NCBI GenBank assembly: GCA_023227685.1
Contig: JALNVG010000105.1
Location: 1-8,342 of the forward strand
DNA length: 8,342 nt
Direction of reading: 5' to 3'
Origin: Bacteroidaceae bacterium
GTDB lineage: Bacteria > Bacteroidota > Bacteroidia > Bacteroidales > Bacteroidaceae
Below the pieces are notes generated by a model, which saw nothing but the letters and a program-made list of their open reading frames with translations, was not told the DNA's origin and ran no database searches. This document shows, one piece after another, positions 5,861 through 8,342 of this stretch. How positions within the stretch are numbered: the stretch's first letter is position 1; every line of letters starts with the position of its first letter. Made by a program: the position numbers and the translations under genes.

Positions 5861-6640
5861 TTATATGTTTTCTCGCTCTTTAACGGGCTTTCTATCTTCA
5901 CCTATACGATAGTTGATGTTAGCCTTGTAAGCCTGAGAAATTTGGAATTTTCGCCGTATCCGGTATAGCTGACCATCTTTGAGTAGTTTGGCTCCCGTCT
6001 GGTGAAAACGAAAAGGAATATTCTTTTCTATGCACTGTCGGCGAAGTGCCAAAATCCAACGATAATCGCATATGCGAGCTTCAGCTCCGGATTCTCCACT
6101 AACAGAAACTTCTTCGATTGTGCTGTCCAGATATACAGTTAAATCAACCTGTTCCAATAGGGGAGCAACAATAATTGCTTTGTGCTTTATGGAAAGTTGT
6201 TTGAATATTGGCAGTCTATAATCTGCCATAGTTTGATTTTCAACCGTGCAACCTACTATTACATTGTCATAACCACCGCTCCAATCTCCAGGCACACACT
6301 CAGCAAAACGGTCAATGCGCTTAGTGAAAAAGAAAAAAGTCAAATCCCTGCGTTCACGGATCATAGCCCATGCCTCTGTGCGCCACTCGTCTGCCTGCTC
6401 AACCAAAAAATCAGAGGTAAAACAAGTGAAAACAACTGTGCCGGAGGGTATTTTATAACTTTTATCACGTTTGCGTTTGACGGGCAGATTAAAATCTGCA
6501 TTTAGGCTCACCTCACTGCTACTTTTATCCGAGCCGTACATCTCGTCTTGCCTATAAACATAACAATACTTGCACCCGGGGCTGATTTTTGTACAGCCGT
6601 GCCACGGATTCCAATCTGCATATGTTGGTTTCATGCTCAT
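5861..6640 (-). CDS. DUF5131 family (phage Gp37/Gp68-like) three-cysteine protein
   Basis: A 259-residue protein. The N-terminus WNPWHGCTKISPGCKYCY carries the family hallmark CX6CX2C (C16, C23, C26), which resembles an Fe-S cluster or radical-SAM-like site; the family's reaction is not established. Further family blocks are FTSDFL (74-79), GCTVENQ (130-136) and VSGESG (180-185) with a following helix LALRRQC. Length fits the family. Relatives occur in phages and mobile elements and, as I recall, are often paired with a 'three-Cys-motif partner' TcmP; no TcmP gene is in this window. Start: the first of two ATGs (6640 or 6634), 15 bases after the TIGR04076-like gene, suggesting co-transcription. 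Its place behind ferritin hints at iron or Fe-S metabolism. Confidence 0.85.
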   Translation of the reverse strand: MSMKPTYADWNPWHGCTKISPGCKYCYVYRQDEMYGSDKSSSEVSLNADFNLPVKRKRDKSYKIPSGTVVFTCFTSDFLVEQADEWRTEAWAMIRERRDLTFFFFTKRIDRFAECVPGDWSGGYDNVIVGCTVENQTMADYRLPIFKQLSIKHKAIIVAPLLEQVDLTVYLDSTIEEVSVSGESGAEARICDYRWILALRRQCIEKNIPFRFHQTGAKLLKDGQLYRIRRKFQISQAYKANINYRIGEDRKPVKERENI

Positions 6641-6655
6641 ATTGCATTTAAAAGA

Positions 6656-6958
6656 TCACTCCATTGTTTCAATTAAAAAACTTACAGGACGGAATCCGTC
6701 GTTGCAAGAAATCATTGCAGAATGCGGATTCTTCATCCAACCGTCATAGAAGTTTCCTCCACTATGAGCCAATGTCATGACAAAAGGCTGCATAGATAAC
6801 CAGGCACTTTCACACAGTCCTTTAGGTTTTTGATTATCAACTGAAATGAATGTTTGTCCCTCGCACATATCGCAAGCATGCTCAATCGGATTTTCGTATT
6901 GAGCCGATAAATCACTATGATGTATTTTACGAATTACTGTTATCTTGATTTTCTTCAT
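6656..6958 (-). CDS. TIGR04076-like small cysteine protein, 100 aa
   Basis: ATG 6958 to TAA 6658-6656. The sequence starts MKKIKITVIRKI, has HACDMCEGQTFIS (C29, C32), PKGLCESAW (C49), FVMTLAHSGGNFYDGW, then AMISCNDGFRPVSFLIE (C85). This order (MKKxKITV, C..C.EGQxF, GxCxxAW, CxDGxRPVxF) fits the uncharacterised TIGR04076 family as I know it. Four cysteines suggest metal or Fe-S binding, but no reaction is known. Soluble, no signal peptide. It sits 33 bases after the 70-aa gene and 15 before DUF5131. Confidence 0.78.
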   Translation of the reverse strand: MKKIKITVIRKIHHSDLSAQYENPIEHACDMCEGQTFISVDNQKPKGLCESAWLSMQPFVMTLAHSGGNFYDGWMKNPHSAMISCNDGFRPVSFLIETME

Positions 6959-6991
6959 GATTAGTATTGACCGTTTTCTTATAATAGAGAG

Positions 6992-7204
6992 TTATCCTTT
7001 CTGTAATTCAGTCCAAAGATTTTTAATTTGGTCAGCTTCTAATTTTTGTGGTTCTGTCCGTTGCTTATCATATTTTGCACCTCGACAATTGGGCATAACC
7101 AGAACCTTACAGAATACGAGTCCTTGTGTTTCTACCACTTGACGGATTCCGGTTACACCTGTTTTTTTTACTACTCTTAGTAATGTTTCTGTAGCTTTTG
7201 ACAC
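6992..7204 (-). CDS. Unrecognised 70-aa protein behind ferritin
   Basis: GTG 7204 to TAA 6994-6992. I do not recognise the family. The peptide begins VSKATETLLRVVKKTG, contains VETQGLVFCKVLVMPNC (C32 and C40) and ends in a helical LEADQIKNLWTELQKG. An in-frame TAA just upstream rules out a longer N-terminus in this frame. AGAGGG directly abuts the GTG, too close for a normal ribosome binding site, so either the start is unusual or the gene has lost its 5' part. It lies 31 bases after the ferritin stop and 33 before the TIGR04076-like gene, consistent with one transcript. Confidence 0.55.
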   Translation of the reverse strand: MSKATETLLRVVKKTGVTGIRQVVETQGLVFCKVLVMPNCRGAKYDKQRTEPQKLEADQIKNLWTELQKG

Positions 7205-7235
7205 ACCCTCTTAGAAAATTATAACTAAAATTGTA

Positions 7236-7760
7236 TCACAATATAGAGTTAGCCAATGGTGCAGCTTGTGTATAAGCTCTTGCACCGAGCTCCTTGTCGA
7301 GCGTGTAGATACCGAAACCGTTATCCTTGATTATATTCAAGTTGTCGATAATTGTCTGAGCATTTTCCTCTTCCTCTACTTGTTCGTCGATAAACCATTT
7401 AAGCATACTTTGCGTAGCATAATCATTTTCCTGAGTAGTGAGTGCAAAGAGATTGTTTATCATTGCCGTAATTTCCTGCTCATGTTCCAGTGTGCTTTCA
7501 AAAACATCAAGGATTGACTTCCATTCCGTTGGTACGGTATCGATAGCACTTAAAATAACTCTACCATTGCGCTGAATGACATAGTTGAATAAAATTTTAG
7601 CATGATCTTGCTCTTCTTTAAACTGTACTTCATACCAGCGCGCCATACCTGTTTGTCCTATAGAGTGACAGTAAGCGGCCATAGACAAATACAAATAGGC
7701 CGACCACATTTCGACATTAATTTGGGTATTGATAGCCTTTTCAATTTTTTTGTTCAACAT
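7236..7760 (-). CDS. ftnA: Non-haem ferritin (FtnA type)
   Basis: A 174-residue bacterial ferritin, full length for the family. It oxidises Fe(II) at a di-iron centre and stores Fe(III) inside a 24-subunit cytoplasmic shell. All ligands known from E. coli FtnA are present at the same positions: E17 and Y24 (VEMWSAYLYLSMA), E49, E50 and H53 (FKEEQDHAK), E94 (LEHEQE), then E126, Q127, E129 and E130 (DEQVEEEE). It lacks the conserved haem-ligand pattern of bacterioferritin. The start is set by a strong AGAGGAGG site (7774-7767) with a TATATTTG -7 box above it. As first gene of a five- or six-gene minus-strand train, it suggests that the small cysteine proteins behind it act in iron or Fe-S handling. 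Confidence 0.96.
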   Translation of the reverse strand: MLNKKIEKAINTQINVEMWSAYLYLSMAAYCHSIGQTGMARWYEVQFKEEQDHAKILFNYVIQRNGRVILSAIDTVPTEWKSILDVFESTLEHEQEITAMINNLFALTTQENDYATQSMLKWFIDEQVEEEENAQTIIDNLNIIKDNGFGIYTLDKELGARAYTQAAPLANSIL

Positions 7761-7766
7761 AATAAT

Positions 7767-7774
7767 CCTCCTCT
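7767..7774 (-). promoter_or_regulatory. Strong Shine-Dalgarno of ferritin
   Basis: The minus strand reads AGAGGAGG, ending 6 bases before the ATG at 7760. Such a strong match is unusual in Bacteroidales, where leaders are mostly A-rich, and suggests high translation. Confidence 0.75.
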
Positions 7775-7781
7775 TTTAAAA

Positions 7782-7800
7782 TTGTATATTTACAAATATA
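7782..7800 (-). promoter_or_regulatory. Ferritin promoter -7 box with overlapping small inverted repeat
   Basis: On the minus strand TATATTTG (7800-7793) is an exact TAnnTTTG -7 element; the expected leader is about 26 bases. TTGTA (7782-7786) and TACAA (7791-7795) form a short inverted repeat overlapping the element and the likely start site. It could be an operator, but five-base arms may be chance. No -33 TTTG is at ideal spacing; CAAA at 7814-7817 is too near. Confidence 0.5.
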
Positions 7801-7911
7801 ATATTTTTATTTTCAAAATCTATGATTTAATGAGAATTTTATGTTATTGTCACTATTGTTCTTGCTTGTGTTGTTATTTGGAAAGGGGTTTATGAATTGA
7901 GTTTAGAAATA

Positions 7912-7927
7912 CATGTATATATACATG
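7912..7927. repeat. 16-bp perfect palindrome
   Basis: CATGTATATATACATG is fully self-complementary. It lies about 115 bases upstream of the ferritin -7 box. It could bind a dimeric regulator or simply reflect alternating TA sequence. Confidence 0.5.
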
Positions 7928-8012
7928 GGTTAAACTTAAATCTTAAACCTTATTTTTTTATTTGATTGAATGAATCATCTCAATCATAAGCATGAATACA
8001 ATTGAAAATAAA

Positions 8013-8089
8013 TGCGTAAATACGCAATAATTTTTGTTAGATATGAAAATAATGTGAAATATTCATCAAATCATAACAGGCATGCGTAA
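8013..8089. repeat. TGCGTA inverted repeat plus third half site
   Basis: TGCGTA-AA-TACGCA (8013-8026) is a perfect 6+2+6 inverted repeat. The same half site within ATGCGTAA recurs at 8082-8089, exactly 70 bases after the copy at 8012-8019. The GC-containing arms stand out in this AT-rich stretch and suggest protein binding sites. Confidence 0.4.
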
Positions 8090-8140
8090 TTAAAGGACTT
8101 TTTTGGGATATTATTTTCCTATGCAGCAAACCGCAGATAT

Positions 8141-8248
8141 ATGAATTTTAGCGAGTTAAATAATGTAGGAATGAAATTTGAGCCGAAAAATCAAGGTGTA
8201 CAATACGTTGATATTCAGTATGATACAAATTCGGTAACATTTCTGTAG
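8141..8248 (+). CDS. Doubtful 35-codon ORF
   Basis: ATG 8141 to TAG 8246-8248. The peptide runs MNFSELNNVGMKFEPKNQ, then QYVDIQYDTNSVTFL. Composition is protein-like, and the frame is open upstream to 8090 without another start. No ribosome binding site or -7 box is seen, and no family is recognised. It may be a gene remnant. Confidence 0.2.
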   Translation: MNFSELNNVGMKFEPKNQGVQYVDIQYDTNSVTFL

Positions 8249-8342
8249 CTTTCTTCATCCTCTTGAAGTTTTAACTTACTTAACTTTATTTATGGTTGCA
8301 AAAGTGCTAATTAGACCTAATTGGTGACATTTAGTGGTGTGA

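Larger units (their letters stand above)
7801..8342. other. Mostly noncoding region upstream of ferritin
   Basis: About 540 AT-rich bases upstream of ferritin without a clear gene. They hold a 16-bp perfect palindrome (7912-7927), an operator-like TGCGTA repeat (8013-8026 with a further half site at 8082-8089), a doubtful 35-codon ORF (8141-8248) and a 6-bp inverted repeat AATTAG/CTAATT (8309-8322) near the right edge. No tRNA or terminator is visible. Confidence 0.6.

Noticed and set aside
6182..6505. 107-codon plus-strand frame
   Set aside because: Antisense to DUF5131, which has clear family motifs.
7602..7895. 97-codon plus-strand frame
   Set aside because: Mostly antisense to ferritin; only its cysteine-rich tail is noted separately as a weak finding.

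Overview
The window looks like chromosomal DNA of a Bacteroides-type bacterium (order Bacteroidales). The base composition is AT-rich. Several genes are preceded by the Bacteroidales -7 promoter element TAnnTTTG. The gene content also fits the group: a WYL protein of the 340-residue Bacteroides type, a DUF4468 protein and a SEC-C protein. This assignment is inference from motifs; no database search was run.

Left part (1-1374): the start of a LiaF/DUF5668-like membrane protein runs off the left edge on the minus strand. It is divergent from an atypical SDR / NAD(P)-binding protein (319-1173), which converges with a 49-residue basic protein (1225-1374, minus). A gene-poor stretch of about 500 bases follows. 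It holds a compact array of four 14-bp sites in alternating orientation with a 44-bp period (1578-1656), plus other inverted repeats.

Middle part (1884-5665): three genes here appear broken. A WYL-domain regulator (1884-2902, minus) is split by a one-base deletion. A secreted EF-hand/DUF4468 protein (3050-3757, plus) has an in-frame TAG where the ancestor probably had glutamine. A HipB-like XRE regulator (5360-5665, minus) has an internal TAA and no canonical start codon. Between the last two lies an intact SEC-C metal-binding protein (4042-5277, plus).

Right part (5647-7760, minus strand): a tight gene train begins with a complete non-haem ferritin that has all expected iron ligands, a strong Shine-Dalgarno and a -7 box. 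It continues with a 70-residue unknown, a TIGR04076-like protein, a DUF5131 (phage Gp37/Gp68-like) protein with a CX6CX2C motif, and a 61-residue four-cysteine protein. The decayed XRE reading frame overlaps the last of these. Gaps are 15-33 bases, so one transcript is likely. I consider this iron-storage plus cysteine-protein operon the best candidate for an undescribed system. The last 540 bases are mostly noncoding, with palindromic sites and one doubtful 35-codon ORF.
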